Source: Theocolax elegans
Taxonomy: Eukaryota > Arthropoda > Insecta > Hymenoptera > Cerocephalidae
Length of the DNA stretch: 64,000 nt
Direction: 5' to 3'
NCBI GenBank assembly: GCA_026168455.1
Contig: CM047428.1
Coordinates: forward strand, 37,166,121 to 37,230,120
Both the position numbers and the translations under genes were made by a program. The notes under the pieces were generated by a model. That model searched no databases. It saw only the letters and a list, made by a program, of their open reading frames with translations, and was not told the origin of the DNA. Positions 34,156 through 46,180 of the stretch are shown one piece after another; the first letter of the stretch is position 1; every line of letters begins with the position of its first letter.

Positions 34156-36033
34156 TGTGAGGTAAACCTCACACCGGTATTAAGTTATAATTTGTCAATG
34201 GAGGGAAGCCTTGTCGAAGGGACATACCTGAAACAAGGAAAAGAGTTATTAGTGTATATCGTTATAAGGTTAGCGTAGAGGAAAGAGATATAAGTGAAAT
34301 AATATTTTAATATAATATCATACCTTTGAGACGACGAGTCCTGGGTGATCCAACGATGCTATCCCTGTGAGTCCTGTCCTTGGAGGCGATGAGTCCTGGG
34401 TGAACCTTTTGGTCCTGGGTCCGCTCCTTGGTAGCGTTGGGTCCCTGAAAGGTTGATAATAAGTAAAACTAGAATACATATAAGGTTAGGATAGAAGGAT
34501 TAATAGAAGGATAGAGTTAGTTATAATAAGGAAGTTATGTATGTGTATAGGATATTGTATATAGGATATGGGGATAGAGGTTAGGAAGGAAGTAAACACC
34601 GGCTACGAATCCTGGCCCGAGCCATTCTCGTCACCGATATTTAAGTATGTAAAGGGAAGGAATTAATAGGGTTTTTATTGATTTGTTGAGGAAATCGGAG
34701 GATTGGAGAAAGGAAGGAGTTTAATAATAAAGAAGGAATGATACAACCATACCGCCACCGACGTCCAACCATGTTCCCACGTAGATCCAATACCATCTTC
34801 CGATGACCTGGTGATGGAGAACGAAGGCAGCCACGAAGACGACGACCCAGGAACTGGCGCACTCTTCACACACACAATATAAAAATCCGTTCGCCGTCCT
34901 GTAAACAAACGACGCCCGACTCGCGTGCAACGGACTCGGCCGGCTGCTCGTGTACTAGGGTCAGCGCGGCAGAGAGGGAGGGGCGGCGCTCGCTGCTCTC
35001 GCACATGCACGCCGCGGCACATGGCGGCGCACCGAGGAGGGGAACGACGGAATGAGCGGGAAGTAGCCATCTACAGCGTGTGTGTACGAGAGAGAAAGAA
35101 GACACACCTGTTGCATTGGTGGAGGCGCAAGTCAGTTCCTCAACGGAATACGTGTTATTTCGTTATTCCGTCACTGGGAAAAAGAAGATTGATACGGGAA
35201 TAGATGGCGCGGACGGCGGTAATAGTCAATCATCTAATTAACCCGGAGGATATTATTGGTCGAAAAATAAGGAAGAAGAAGACAATCAGCGCCACGTTTT
35301 AACGAACTACGAGGATGAGCGAGATGCTACGAGTCCCGATCGTCATTCGTAGCCGGATAGTCTCCCCGAGCACACCGAGCAATTTTCTGTAGATCAAGTA
35401 GTATTTTTGTAGAAGCCCAGATAGTAGTAGTAGTAGTGATAGTAGTCAAGCCGTTTATTTTTGAAGAAAATCGTTTTCTCGTTGCGGTAAATGGGCTGCA
35501 CGGCCACCTATTAATTTAGTAGTAAATCGAGTGTATCGCCGGGGATTTCTTACGCGTCGCGTATAGACCTCCTGCGTTCTTTTTTTTTTATAATAGATTA
35601 TCGGTGACCGGGAGATCGGGCTAGCACGCGGGAATTCATTTATAAAAATCTTTTTTTTCGTTGTTCAAAAATTGTAACGGTGATCACCCGTAGTGATCGG
35701 AATTTTGAGTGAATAAATAAATCGAAGTAATTATCGATTTGATCTAATTAAAATTATTGCGTTCTCTAATTTATCAACCTATACCTCGACAATTTACCGC
35801 CACGTGTTTCCGGAGGAGATAAGATTCGTCGTTGGTTTCGCCACCTCCGTATTGGCGTCGGAGCCACGTCCTGAGGAGTCGTACCGGGAAGTTATTTGTA
35901 TTGGTAAGACCTGGCGCCCAGTAAAATATTAAATACGGTCTTTACCGGATTAATAGGTAATATATATTGATACTAAATAAAGTGGAAACGAGTAGCGTGG
36001 TTTACGGGCCACGAAAATGAGGACCACGTTGCA
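34156..36033 (+). repeat. Long Gypsy-type LTR (1878 bp)
   Basis: Starts TGTGAGGTAAACCTCACA, a near-perfect palindrome, and ends CCACGTTGCA just before the primer site. It aligns by eye over its length with 53383-55167 plus 61626-61712, although with many substitutions. It includes repeated GATGAGTCCTGGGTGA motifs near 34340-34410. Open frames inside (for example around 34641-35203, both strands) are overlapping and not conserved as protein between the two LTRs, so they are not called. Confidence 0.8.
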
Positions 36034-36036
36034 AAA

Positions 36037-36050
36037 TGGCGCCCAACGTG
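36037..36050 (+). other. tRNA-Lys primer-binding site
   Basis: TGGCGCCCAACGTG lies three bases after the LTR and matches the first 14 bases of the site at 29431-29450, complementary to tRNA-Lys. It sets the element's orientation as plus. Confidence 0.8.
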
Positions 36051-36366
36051 TTCGGGTAATTACCACGACGCAATTTCGTTTTCCTTCGTATTTTCTCGTT
36101 ACGTTACGTTTACAAGATATCCCCCCTGTGTTGAGTGAATGTATATTAATAATTTTATATTTTATTTGTGAATCTGCCCATAATTATTTTTTTGAAGTTA
36201 TTAGTAATTTGAAATTAATTTTTTTTCTATTTTATATATATATTACGTTTACCTCCAATATATGTCCAATACTTGTCCAATATTGATATATTACATAATA
36301 TTTCATATACATAAATATAATATTGTATTATTTCTTGTACTGCATAAACATATAATTATTGGAAGT

Positions 36367-36663
36367 TGTTTGAATTGTGTAGTTTAAGGATCGCCGAATT
36401 GGTAATTCGACAAGAAAGTTGGACGGAGGAGTAATCGTCAAAATAATGCACCTCACTTCTTCACTTAGTATTTTAATTAATAGAATATGAGTAGTGTACA
36501 GCGTTTCAACAAATAAAAAGTGTGTGTTGACGATTAACTTGCATCTCAGTCCACATCCTACGCGAGAGTGAACGCTGTTCAAAACGCTCAACATTCGATA
36601 AACGGCGCTGCGATGCCTTGTATAACTAGTCTAGACAACGCGCGAATTTCAAATTATTAAACA
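36367..36663 (-). repeat. BEL 3' LTR (minus-strand element)
   Basis: Plus-strand TGTTTGAATTG to ATTAAACA, 297 bp. It pairs with 42568-42864. Differences are CGTCAAAA against CGTGAAAA, and CTTGCATCTC against CGTGCGTCTC. Confidence 0.95.
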
Positions 36664-36867
36664 ACCGCCCACCTTGAACTAATCGAGTTCAAAGAAATAA
36701 CTGTCGATGCACATACAATACATTTGTAGTAAGGTTAACTAAATAATATTTGGTATTTGGTGTACAAAGTTCGCAGATTACACTGTTTCTTATAACTAAA
36801 GAGATATAAACTAATAAAATGTAAACATACAAATTAAGTAAATGATAATGTATGGGTATAACTTAAA
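36664..36867 (-). other. BEL 3' untranslated part and polypurine tract
   Basis: A short A/T-rich tail between the pol stop and the left LTR. On the minus strand GGTGGGCGGT directly precedes the LTR and fits a plus-strand primer tract. Confidence 0.6.
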
Positions 36868-37209
36868 TTAACGTTTTGATTTTTTTTTATCGCTCGCTGT
36901 CGATAGAAGTATGTTATCAGATTGAGATTCCAAGTCTACGGGAAGTAAAGCTATAGACGTAATTGGACGTAAGAAAGTTGATTTTGCCGTTTGAACTCGC
37001 ACAGTACGGACTTTACCATCTTGACTCGGAAAACATTCCACTATCTTGCCCATTAACCATTTTGTTGGCGGTAGATTAGGCTGCTTTATCAAAACAAGTT
37101 GCTTAATTTTTAAATTTTCTTTTGTAAATTGCCATTTGGATCGTTGTTGCAAAGATTGCAAATAGTCGTGTGACCAACGTTGCCAAAAGAGTTCATAGCA
37201 CTGCTGCAT
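36868..37209 (-). pseudogene. BEL integrase C-terminal domain
   Basis: 113 codons (FWQRWSHDYLQSLQQRSKW, then LVLIKQPNLPPTKWLMGKI) matching the C-terminal DUF5641-like domain of BEL integrases, also seen at the end of the BEL pol at 7050-7340. It is in the same frame as the main pol and is cut off from it only by the TAA at 37252-37254; the frame is open between. Without the stop it would complete the integrase. Confidence 0.85.
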
Positions 37210-37251
37210 CTGTTGCCACCGAGATAATCTATTTACAGTAATATTTACAAG

Positions 37252-40200
37252 TTAAGGTTCGGGAACCGCTATAAGGCTGCCGCCTATCAAAAAATGTCCG
37301 GGTGTAAGCGAATCGAAATTATCAATTTGATCACTTATTGGACCTAAAGGACGCGAATTAAGAGCTGCTTCTATCTGACAGAGTAGTGTCGTCAATTCTT
37401 CGATTGTTGGCGTTTTATTAGCAAGAATACGTTTCAAATGCCCTTTTACGCTGCGAACGCCAGCCTCCCATAAACCCCCGAAATGTGGTGCTGACGGAGG
37501 ATTGAACTGCCACGAAATTCGGTCCGATGTTAGCAAGTGTTGAAATTCTGAACTTTTACAGGCTTGTTCAAAGGCAATTTTCAGTTCACCGTCAGCACCT
37601 CGAAAGTTGGTCCCACAGTCGCTATACATGCGATTAGGTAGCCCTCGCCGTGAGATAAATCTCTTAACGGCGGCGATAAACGCGTCAGTTGAATAATCAC
37701 TTACTAATTCTAAGTGTATAGCTTTAATTGCGAAACAAACGAAAAGGGCGATATAGCATGATTGAGCTTTATATCCGCGTCCAGCTGTTAATCGAACTTG
37801 TAACGGTCCTGCGTAGTCAACTCCGCAATCGGTAAAAGCACGAGCGGGTCGTGTTACGCGACTGCGAGGCAAATCAGCCATTAGTTGTTGGGATAATGAA
37901 GCACGCGCTTTTGCACATACCATGCAATTATACACCACGGATTTTACCAGTGAACGAGCACCTAATATCCAATACGCTTGGCGCAGAGTACTTAAAGTAA
38001 GAAGCACGCCGCCATGCAGGCATCGTAAATGCGCGTCTTTGATTATTAACGTGGATACCTGATGCCGAGAGAGTACTAAAGGGTATTTTGCATTTATAGG
38101 TAAATCCGATTGTGACAGTCGACCACCGACTTTTAATGAATCATTTTCAATAAATGGATTAAGCGCCGTAAGTTTACTTTTATGCGAAATTGGTTTGTTA
38201 TTTTTTAATGCTAAGATTTCATCATGAAATTGTACATTTTGTACATAGTTTATAATTTGATTTTCCGCGACGCGAATATTACTAACATTAATAGCATTAA
38301 TCTTAAATGGTAATTTTTTAACTTTTGAATTCACAAGATCAGCTAATTTATTAAGTGAAGCTAAATCGCGTAATAACTTTCGCCACGAAGTACTGCTTTC
38401 AATTAAAATTGATAAAGGGTCATGTTTTTTCGTTAACGAATGGTTAATTGCTAAGTTGACTTTTTCTTCAAGATCTGCAGTGGTGGGGGGATAGCTAGAA
38501 TTCGTTGGCCACGCATCAGTGGTTTCAGAGAGCCACAAAGGGCCGTTCCACCATAATGAAGAGTTAACTAAGTCAGACGCAAGCATACCTCGTGAGAGTA
38601 AGTCTGCCGGGTTGCTTTCGCTTGCGACATGACGCCAAACGTGCTCTGGCAATAGGGCTTGTATCTCAGTGACTCTATTAGCCACGAATGTCTTCCATTT
38701 CGATGCGTGCTGGCTAAGCCACGTAAGAACAATAGTAGAGTCCGTCCAACATTGAAATAAGAGTGACGACAATACTCGCGCATTTCGAATTGACGCGAGT
38801 AGCTTTGCGAGCACAAGAGCCGCTTGGAGCTCGAGACGCGGTATGCTTAAAAATTTAATAGGAGCAACCTTTGTTTTGCTCGAGAGTAATGAGACTAATG
38901 TTTGTCCTGATGAAGTGCGGATGCGTAAATATACAACTGCGCCATACGCTTGTTCAGAGGCGTCTGAAAAGCCATGTAATTGCGCATCGACAATGTTTAG
39001 TGAAAAATTAGTCCATCGAGGAATCGTTAAAGTAGACAGTTTTGGTAATGATTTAAAATAAGCTACAATAATAGTAGATAACTTAGGAGGGAGAGGGTCG
39101 TCCCATGCAACTTGACTTCTCCATAAGTTTTGCATAAAGATTTTGGCTTTGATTATAACGGGAGAGACCCACCCCATGGAATCGAAAAGCTTAGATAGTA
39201 AGGAAAGCACGTTACGTTTAGTTACGTGATTGAGCGTTTCAACATTAATATTAAATGTAAATGAGTCAGTTATAGGGTTCCATTGGAGTCCGAGAATTTT
39301 TACTCCACCATCACCAGCTGATGGTGTTATCCATGCTAACCCATGATCACTTGGATCAATATCTTGGAGTAATAATTTCGAGTTACTTGACCATTTGCGA
39401 GCTTGAAATTTGCCTTTACTTAATAAGTCAACGATTTCTTTTTTCGTTTTTTGAGCCGTGTTTATGTCGTGAGTGCCGAACAGTATGTCGTCAACGTACG
39501 TATCATGGTTTAATACCTGAGAAGCGAGCGGAAATGGTTCTCCTTCGTCGTCCACTAACTGTCTTAACACGAGTAATGCCAAAAATGGCGCTGCTCGAGT
39601 ACCGTACGTAACTGTTAAAAGGCAATATTCTTGAATTGGTAACGTGGGATTATCTCGCCATAATATACATTGATATGGTACATCGAGGGGATGGACAAGA
39701 ATTTGCCGATACATTTTGGTTATGTCGGCTGTAAGAACAAACTGATATGATCTCCAGTTTAAGAGAATTGTAGGCAAATCAGATTGTAAAGGTTGACCAA
39801 TATACATATGATCGTTAAGAGACGTTTTATTTGAAGTTAAGGCCGACGCATTGAAAACAACCCGAAGTTTCGTAGTTTGCTTGTCTTCTCTTATGATAGG
39901 GTGATGAGGTAAAAACACTGGTTTAATGTTATTTTCAAGTTTAGTAAAATTTTTTAATAATTGCATGTGATTAAGCATTTTATATTCGTGCATAAATTCT
40001 TTATACATCACGTTATAACGTTCATTTTTTGTAAGGCGATTTTCAAGTTTTTTCAGGGCTAGTTCAGCTATTTCACGCGACTCACCGATTGGCAAGGGAA
40101 GTTTTGATTTAAATGGTATACGCACAATGTATTGACCATCATTTGAACGAGAAATTGATTCACGAAAATGATTTTCGCATAATTCGTCGTCTACTGAAAG

Positions 40201-40437
40201 TATTGGTTTTTTCGAAATTTCCTCGATTTCCCAAAATTGTTTAAGTGAATTATCGATAGCTGTGTTTGATAAACAATGATGCACAGTAATCGTAGGCGAG
40301 CAAGCGGACGGATAATTGTCAACGTTACCTGATACTACCCAGCCAAAAATAGTGTTTTGTGCAATTGGGTCGCCTATGCTGCCTGTCTTAAGTCCATCAC
40401 GCATTAAATTACCATAAATATTTGCACCTATAAGCAA
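37252..40437 (-). pseudogene. BEL/Pao Pol: protease end, reverse transcriptase, RNase H, integrase
   Basis: 1061 codons. It begins in the C-terminal protease region (LLIGANIYGNLM). Reverse transcriptase follows with LRVVFNAS, TADITKMYRQI and TYVDDILFG (near residue 312). RNase H has LHGFSDASEQAYG and WTDSTIVLTWL. Integrase has an intact HHCC (with CMVC), then GVDYAGP (near 872), YSDCGTNF (near 939) and GGLWEAGV (near 990). Unlike the copies at 1-20600, the stretch after the catalytic glutamate is complete. Defects are the frameshift joining Gag-protease near 40490 and the stop at 37252. It would reverse-transcribe and integrate the element. Confidence 0.9.
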
Positions 40438-40484
40438 GTGAATCGGATCGTTATTCGATAAATCATCCGCGAGTTCAAGGCCTT

Positions 40485-42251
40485 TTAAGTGCGCCCAATT
40501 TTAGGTACGTCACTATGCGGAATATATGCCGTTATAGTTGGTAAAATTAATGCGGTTGTGCTTATAGAATCCTTACCGCGCGAATTAGTGGAAATTAATA
40601 TGTCGGCAGCGGATGAGACGGTACCTACAGCAGTTTCACCGACCCCCGATAATGTTGCCGAAATAGTATTAGTTTTTAAGTTCAATGTTCGAGCAAGAGT
40701 TCGCGATATAAAAGTCCATGTAGACCCTTGGTCCAGCAGTGCTCTGACTCTGACGGCTCGATGAGAAGGAGAGAGCACCCAAACTCTTGCTGTAGCGAGT
40801 AAGATTTGCGTTGATTTTATAGGCTTTGAGAACGAAAAATGAGTAATCATTGGGTTTACCGTTTGAATACCGCTTGTTTGAGCGGGAGTCTCACTCGCTT
40901 GTACAGAGTTCGGATTCTCTTCCTTTGATGACGCAAGACTCGATTCTCTATGTAGCATTGTGTGGTGTCGTTTATGACATTTGAAACACGTACCTTTGTT
41001 TTTACAATCAGTGACTTTATGATTTGAACGTAAACAATTTATACAAAGTTGATTTTGTTTTGCTAAATTAAATCTATCGGCAACGCTACTATCTTTAAAT
41101 TGTTTGCACCATAAAATATAATGATTTTTGTTACAGATTACGCACTTTTCACCCTTAGGTGAAGTTAAATGAGTATTGACAGTCGACGATTTTTTAGAAT
41201 TATTTGAAACAATCTGGGATTTTGTATCTTGCTCACTCGATGAGCCAGTTAAAGATTCTAAGCCGCGTATTCTTTCAATTAAAAAATTATCTAAAACTTC
41301 ATAGGTAGGAAATTCAAGTTGCGTGGCGAGTTTTAATTCCCAATCTCTTTTAGTACGAGGATCAAGCAGTGAAACTATGCGGTTAATCAAAATATCGTCA
41401 TACCCCCGTGCATTTCTACCTAAGTTTGTAAGCGCACCTATGTGCTTTTTTACTGTATATCTTAATGTACTAAGATTCACTGCGGATTCCTTTTTTAACG
41501 GATCAATTGCAAACAAAGAGTTTAAATGAGAATTAATAAGCGATATTTTATTGTCATATTGAGTGAGCAATAAATCCCACGCTATTTCAAAATTAGCATT
41601 TGTTATTTTTAAATGATTTATAATATCTAAAGCCGGTCCTTGAAGCGTGCTAAATAAATATTGCAATTTCGAAATATTGTCCATGTTTTTATTTTTTACC
41701 ATAGAGACAAACATATCTCGGAATGTTTGCCATTCAGTATACTCGCCTTTAAATATCGGTAAGCTTATACGAGGTAGTTGTATCGTTGACATGCTGTTGT
41801 TTACCTCTTGATGACCTTGTCCTTGTTGGTTCGCTAGAGGATCCCGCTGCGTGATTGTTTCGGTGAGTTCGTCGAGGCAGTTGAAAACTATTTCTTCCAT
41901 CGTGGCAAATTCTGCTTCCTTGATGTAAGCAACCGACGCCTTTTCTTCAGCCGTGGCGACACGAAAGATATGCGAGTTTCGATCTCGACATCGTACCCAA
42001 AGTGTTTTGATGTAGTCGGATCGGTGAATGAGAATCGACGTAGGCTTATTTTCCCTCATCATCGTTTTTGTTTTATTTATATGTCGTTTCAATGAATTAA
42101 ACTCTTGATGTTGGTCGGAAATTAATTCCTCAAGGTTGAGTGAATCTTGGTAGTCGTCACCCATGCTGCTTGAAAAACTTTCTCCTTTTATCTTGAATAG
42201 TATTGTTTTGTTAGACAGATCTTCGAGTGTATCGGACGAGCTTGTTGACAT
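40485..42251 (-). pseudogene. BEL/Pao Gag and protease
   Basis: 588 codons from the first ATG after the primer site. Gag DUF1759-type region (RISLPIFKGEYTEWQTFRD) lies near residues 160-300. Three knuckles are present: CVICNKNHYILWC, CINCLRSNHKVTDC and CFKCHKRHHTMLH (about 370-435). The protease has RALLDQG near residue 503. It ends six codons past a one-base slip near 40490, after which the Pol frame continues. BEL elements normally have a single long frame, so I read this as a mutation; programmed frameshifting is less likely but not excluded. Confidence 0.9.
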
Positions 42252-42567
42252 TCTATTACAGTTTAAATTTCAAGATGATTATAATAGACTGTGGTTTACG
42301 TACATTCATTGTTCGTATATGAAGTCGAGACCTTGGTGCTCGATGTTTGTATACAAATCGAATGACGATGTAAGGCGTAGTTTGCGATAGCTTTGCGACG
42401 TTCTATACTTGGTTGTTAATTGATAGACGAGTTTTAGTTCGTAGTGTATTCGAGAATGTTCTAGTATATCACGTCGCACTAAATTAAAACACACACGTTT
42501 TTTCACACTTTTCCGACATCTCCTTTAGATTTTCCAACTTTCTCGGATCCTGGCAGGATCGCCAATT

Positions 42568-42864
42568 TGTTTGAATTGTGTAGTTTAAGGATCGCCGAAT
42601 TGGTAATTCGACAAGAAAGTTGGACGGAGGAGTAATCGTGAAAATAATGCACCTCACTTCTTCACTTAGTATTTTAATTAATAGAATATGAGTAGTGTAC
42701 AGCGTTTCAACAAATAAAAAGTGTGTGTTGACGATTAACGTGCGTCTCAGTCCACATCCTACGCGAGAGTGAACGCTGTTCAAAACGCTCAACATTCGAT
42801 AAACGGCGCTGCGATGCCTTGTATAACTAGTCTAGACAACGCGCGAATTTCAAATTATTAAACA
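42568..42864 (-). repeat. BEL 5' LTR (minus-strand element)
   Basis: The 297-bp partner of 36367-36663, followed on the minus strand by the primer site. The GAAGT target duplication lies at 42865-42869. Confidence 0.95.
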
Positions 42865-42865
42865 G

Positions 42866-43180
42866 AAGTAAACCTTATTTTCAGCTAGTGGAAAATTTTA
42901 TTTTCAGCATTACTGGTAGTAAACCTTATTTTCAGCTGGTGAAAAAATTTATTTTTAACATTATTGCTAGTAAACCTTATTTTCAGCTGGTGGAAAAATT
43001 TATTTTCAACATTATTGCTAGTAAACCTTGTTTTCAGCTGTTGGAATACTTTGTTTTCAGTGTTGCTGGTAATAATTCTTATTTTCAACTTGTAGAAAAT
43101 TTTATTTTCTTCAGTATTGGTGGTAAACTTTATTTACAGTTAATAATAAATTATATTTTCAGCAGATTTGGTAGTAAAAT
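42866..43180. repeat. 51-bp tandem repeats in Gypsy leader
   Basis: About six diverging units of AGTAAACCTTATTTTCAGCTGGTGG-type sequence followed by AAAATTTATTTTCA. The period of 51 bp (17 codons) leaves both strands open over about 67-122 codons, but the translations are simple repeats (KPYFQLVEKFIFNIIA). Weaker relatives of the unit recur at about 43585-43690. Confidence 0.8.
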
Positions 43181-43910
43181 TAATTTCCCTCCCCAGAAAT
43201 CAAATATAAGAATTTATCGCTTTATATTTAATATTTTATTTTTACTAAATAAGTAGTGGTCTACGGGTAGAAAATTAATTTAAATAAAATAAATTTCGTT
43301 TGTACAAATATACAGCGAAATAATATTTTCATTCATTTATTAAATTCAAGTAAAATAATAATTTCTTTTCTTTTGTCCTGTTACAGAGTACTGAATTTTT
43401 TTTTCTTCTAAACTGTTTTTTCCCATCGAGAACATCACTGAAGAAATTGGAAAACTTCCAACTGATTTTCTTTCCTTTATAATTTTATTCTTTTTAATTC
43501 ATTTTTGAAATTGAGAAAGCGATTTTTTATAACTGTTAACTACTTCCCCTCAATAAAAATAATGAAAAAAGAAGCTCCCCGAGATATAATTAGTAGAAAT
43601 TCTCCCTTGAAAAAGAAAACTGGTAGAAAAGCTCTCCTTTCTAGAAATACGAGTAGTAAAATTTTATTACAGATATTGGTGGTAAACCTTACATTTAATA
43701 AGCTATAGTTATAATTAGTTATATAGATCTCATCGTCGTATCACCCAATCACAGTTTTGGAATACTAATAACGTGCATCCTCGCTTATTTCGATTTTTCC
43801 TTATATACAAAACCAAATAAGAATTTGAAGAATCCTCTTAATTATACGTACGCCTTATCTATTGAGTAATTAATTAGAACACTTGTAGTAGTAGAAAAAA
43901 AATAGCAGAT
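43181..43910 (+). other. Remainder of Gypsy leader
   Basis: A/T-rich sequence between the repeats and the Gag ATG, with further GTAGTAGAAA and GGTAGAAAAG motifs. No gene is recognised. Confidence 0.5.
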
Positions 43911-45722
43911 ATGACAGCTTATAGTAGAAAAGTTAATTTATGGTTGAGAGAAATATTAAAAGATCCAGAAGCCCTAGAAGCATTCGAACGAATAGGCAGA
44001 AACGACCCACATAATTTAATAGTTCTACTTGACTCACTTGGTCTACGAACTAGAGGAAAGAAAAGAACGTTAGTCAGTCGCTTATTCCGAGCCGGACTCA
44101 GACAAACGGACGCGACAGTCCCTTGGGATCCAGAAGTTGAAGAACGAGGGCTAGAGGCCCCAGTAACAACATTAGGATTCGAATCGGATGGTTCAGAGGA
44201 ACTGCTGGCTTTACAATTAGAAGATGAAAAAAGGAAAGAAAGTATCGAAAAAGAAGCCGAAAAATCAAACACAATAAATAACGAACCATCGACACGTGGA
44301 ACATCGAAACACCAAAACTGGGATCGAACTATAATTCCAGTGACAATGGAAGAAATCATTGCGACCTCTACAACCACTTGCACAACACCAACGGTATCGA
44401 TGGCCTCAACAATCGTGGGGAATGCGACACTAAGAATGGTAGCAGTACAGAGAGGAATGATACAATCCACATCAGCATCACAACGGATATTATTATCAAG
44501 TTCAAACCAGCGATTGGTAATACCAAATGAAGTCCAACGGCTGATAAACGAAAGTTTAAGACAAAATAATTTGGAACAACATAACGTACAAGGAGTAAGT
44601 CCAGATTCCTCTCAACCATGCCTACAGAATATATCACAAGATAGAGCTAATGATAGACGAGAAGAAGAACATAGAAGTACCCAAAGCACACCATATGCAC
44701 CGTTACACGAAAGAACTCACAGTTTATATCCACAAATAGAAATAATCACACAAGATAACGCAGAAGCGTCTTCTGTTAACTCAGATGGTGACTTAGAATT
44801 GAGAAATAATAGAGAACTCGAATGTAACAGGAGCAATGGAAATAATAACGAAAATAGGGAAAACTACGTTACTAACATAGACTATACTGACAGAGAAGAT
44901 AGAACACAAAAAACGACTACAAGTAATAATAGACTAGTAGAACCGATCCCATCCGCCGGAAAAAGACTGCACCAATTCCTAGACATATTAGAGGACATGA
45001 CAAAAAAGTGCCATAACACTAGCACACCGTCACAACAGGAACGTTCACAACCGGTGCAGAGGGTAGATTACACAATCCCCAATAATGCAAATGAAACCGA
45101 ACAAAGAACGTATACAACACCTGTTCCTCCAACTAGGAAACCAGCACCTACAGGTAGAATACTGGAAAAAGAAAATGAAGAGAACGATATATACTTAGGA
45201 GAAATCGAAAGCGAGAAGCACAAGAAAAAGAAACAAAAGAAAGGAACCAAAAATAGAAAGCATGAAAAAACCAGAGAAAGTAATAAGAAAAGGAAGGATA
45301 AAAAGAAAAACAGAAGAAACGACAGTAGCGAAGAATCATCTGACGACAGTAGTGATAGTGAAAGTGAAGACGATAGCGACAACCGAAGTGATGACGATAC
45401 AGACAGTACAAGCGACACAGATTCTGACAGGGATTACCGGAAGACCCGTCATAATAAATCGAAAAAGTTTAATTTAGCCGAGAATGAAAAAATACTAAGA
45501 TTATTCAAATCATGGAACCTGTCATTTTCAGGAGAAGAAAAAGATAACCCAAATGAGTTTTTAACTAGGTTATCCAATTTTCGAAAGAATGTATTAATGT
45601 CAGATCGCCAATTCTTTAGAGGCCTCCCATGCATTTTCACCAAACGCGCTAGAAGATGGTACGGTAATATACAGGATGAACTGAAGCATAAAAAATGGGA
45701 AGACTTTTTAAAAGACCTGTAG
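43911..45722 (+). pseudogene. Gypsy-type Gag, 3' truncated
   Basis: 603 codons. The N-terminus carries a SAP-like motif (LLDSLGLRTRGKKRTLVSRL, near residues 39-58). The middle is long, polar and disordered. A strongly basic K/R tract (about 440-475) is followed by an acidic S/D/E tract (about 475-505). The beginning of a Retrotrans_gag core follows (NLSFSGEEKDNPNEFLTRL, RRWYGNIQDELKHKKWEDFL). The frame stops three residues later at TAG, in the middle of the core, where LINE-like sequence takes over. Zinc knuckles and Pol are therefore missing. Architecture parallels the Gag at 26438-28435. Confidence 0.8.
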
Positions 45723-46092
45723 TATACTGATAGCGCCATCTACGCATTGAATATGAATTAGTAAAATTATATACGTATGATGGCGCTACTAGTACACTGC
45801 AGTTTACTGAATTATCTCCGCTTTGTCGGTAATTTTTGAGTATGGCACCCCCTTAATGTAAAATTTTGTTATATAATTTGTTGTTATTATTATTATTGTT
45901 TTATTTTTAGACGTTTTATCATTTTTATATTTTTATTTTTTATATTTTTTTTATTTTTATATTATTTATATTATTTATATTATTTATATTATTTATATGG
46001 TTCAAATCAAATCAGACTGTATTTTCTTTTAAGTGCCTACAGGGTCTCAACCCCAAGGCCAAATAAACTTTATCAATCAATCAATCAATCTC
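45722..46092 (+). mobile_element. LINE 3' UTR and (TCAA)n tail
   Basis: A/T-rich 3' UTR-like sequence ends in AATAAACTTTATCAATCAATCAATCAATC (46062-46090 region). The AATAAA plus TCAA tail resembles the LINE ending at 9917 in the other orientation. A short dyad GATAGCGCCATC / GATGGCGCTACT lies at its left end (45729-45790). No ORF remains. Confidence 0.55.
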
Positions 46093-46180
46093 TGTCTCAT
46101 CTCCTGGCAAGAGTCAGTTCAAAGAATTATCGTCACAACCCTTACCTGTCGAAGTTTAATTAGAAGCTACTGTAAATACC

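Larger units (their letters stand above)
36367..42864 (-). mobile_element. BEL/Pao element, nearly intact, minus strand
   Basis: Two 297-bp LTRs (36367-36663 and 42568-42864) differ at about three positions and are flanked by the 5-bp target duplication GAAGT (36362-36366 and 42865-42869). The primer site on the minus strand (TGGCGATCCTGCCAGG, about 42550-42565) and a purine-rich tract next to the left LTR are present. It carries Gag-protease and Pol. Only a one-base frameshift near 40490 and one in-frame TAA near 37252 spoil the polyprotein. It sits inside the leader of the Gypsy element. Confidence 0.95.
34156..45721 (+). mobile_element. Ty3/Gypsy-type element with 1.88-kb LTR, 3' part missing
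   Basis: LTR 34156-36033, tRNA-Lys primer site at 36037, leader 36051-43910 (split by a BEL element at 36367-42864), then gag from 43911, which stops abruptly near 45715. No pol or 3' LTR follows. A separate solo LTR of the same family stands at 53383-61712 with its own target duplication, so it is not the mate of this LTR. Confidence 0.75.

Noticed and set aside
34330..34410. Hammerhead ribozyme from the CGATGAGTCC motif in the long LTR
   Set aside because: The motif resembles the CTGATGAG core, but no GAAA partner segment with pairing stems was found nearby.
34641..35203. Overlapping frames in the GC-rich part of the long LTR
   Set aside because: Frames on both strands overlap and differ between the two LTR copies by frameshifts, so no protein is maintained.
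36328..36594. 88-codon frame shared by both LTRs of the minus-strand BEL element
   Set aside because: Lies in LTR sequence (also 42484-42795) and extends past its boundary in different ways; no domain.
42888..43256. 122-codon repeat protein
   Set aside because: The 51-bp DNA repeat is open on both strands; the translation is a simple repeat without family match.
44098..45418. Long antisense frames rich in S and L
   Set aside because: Mirror images of the K/R and S/D/E tracts of the Gypsy Gag on the plus strand.
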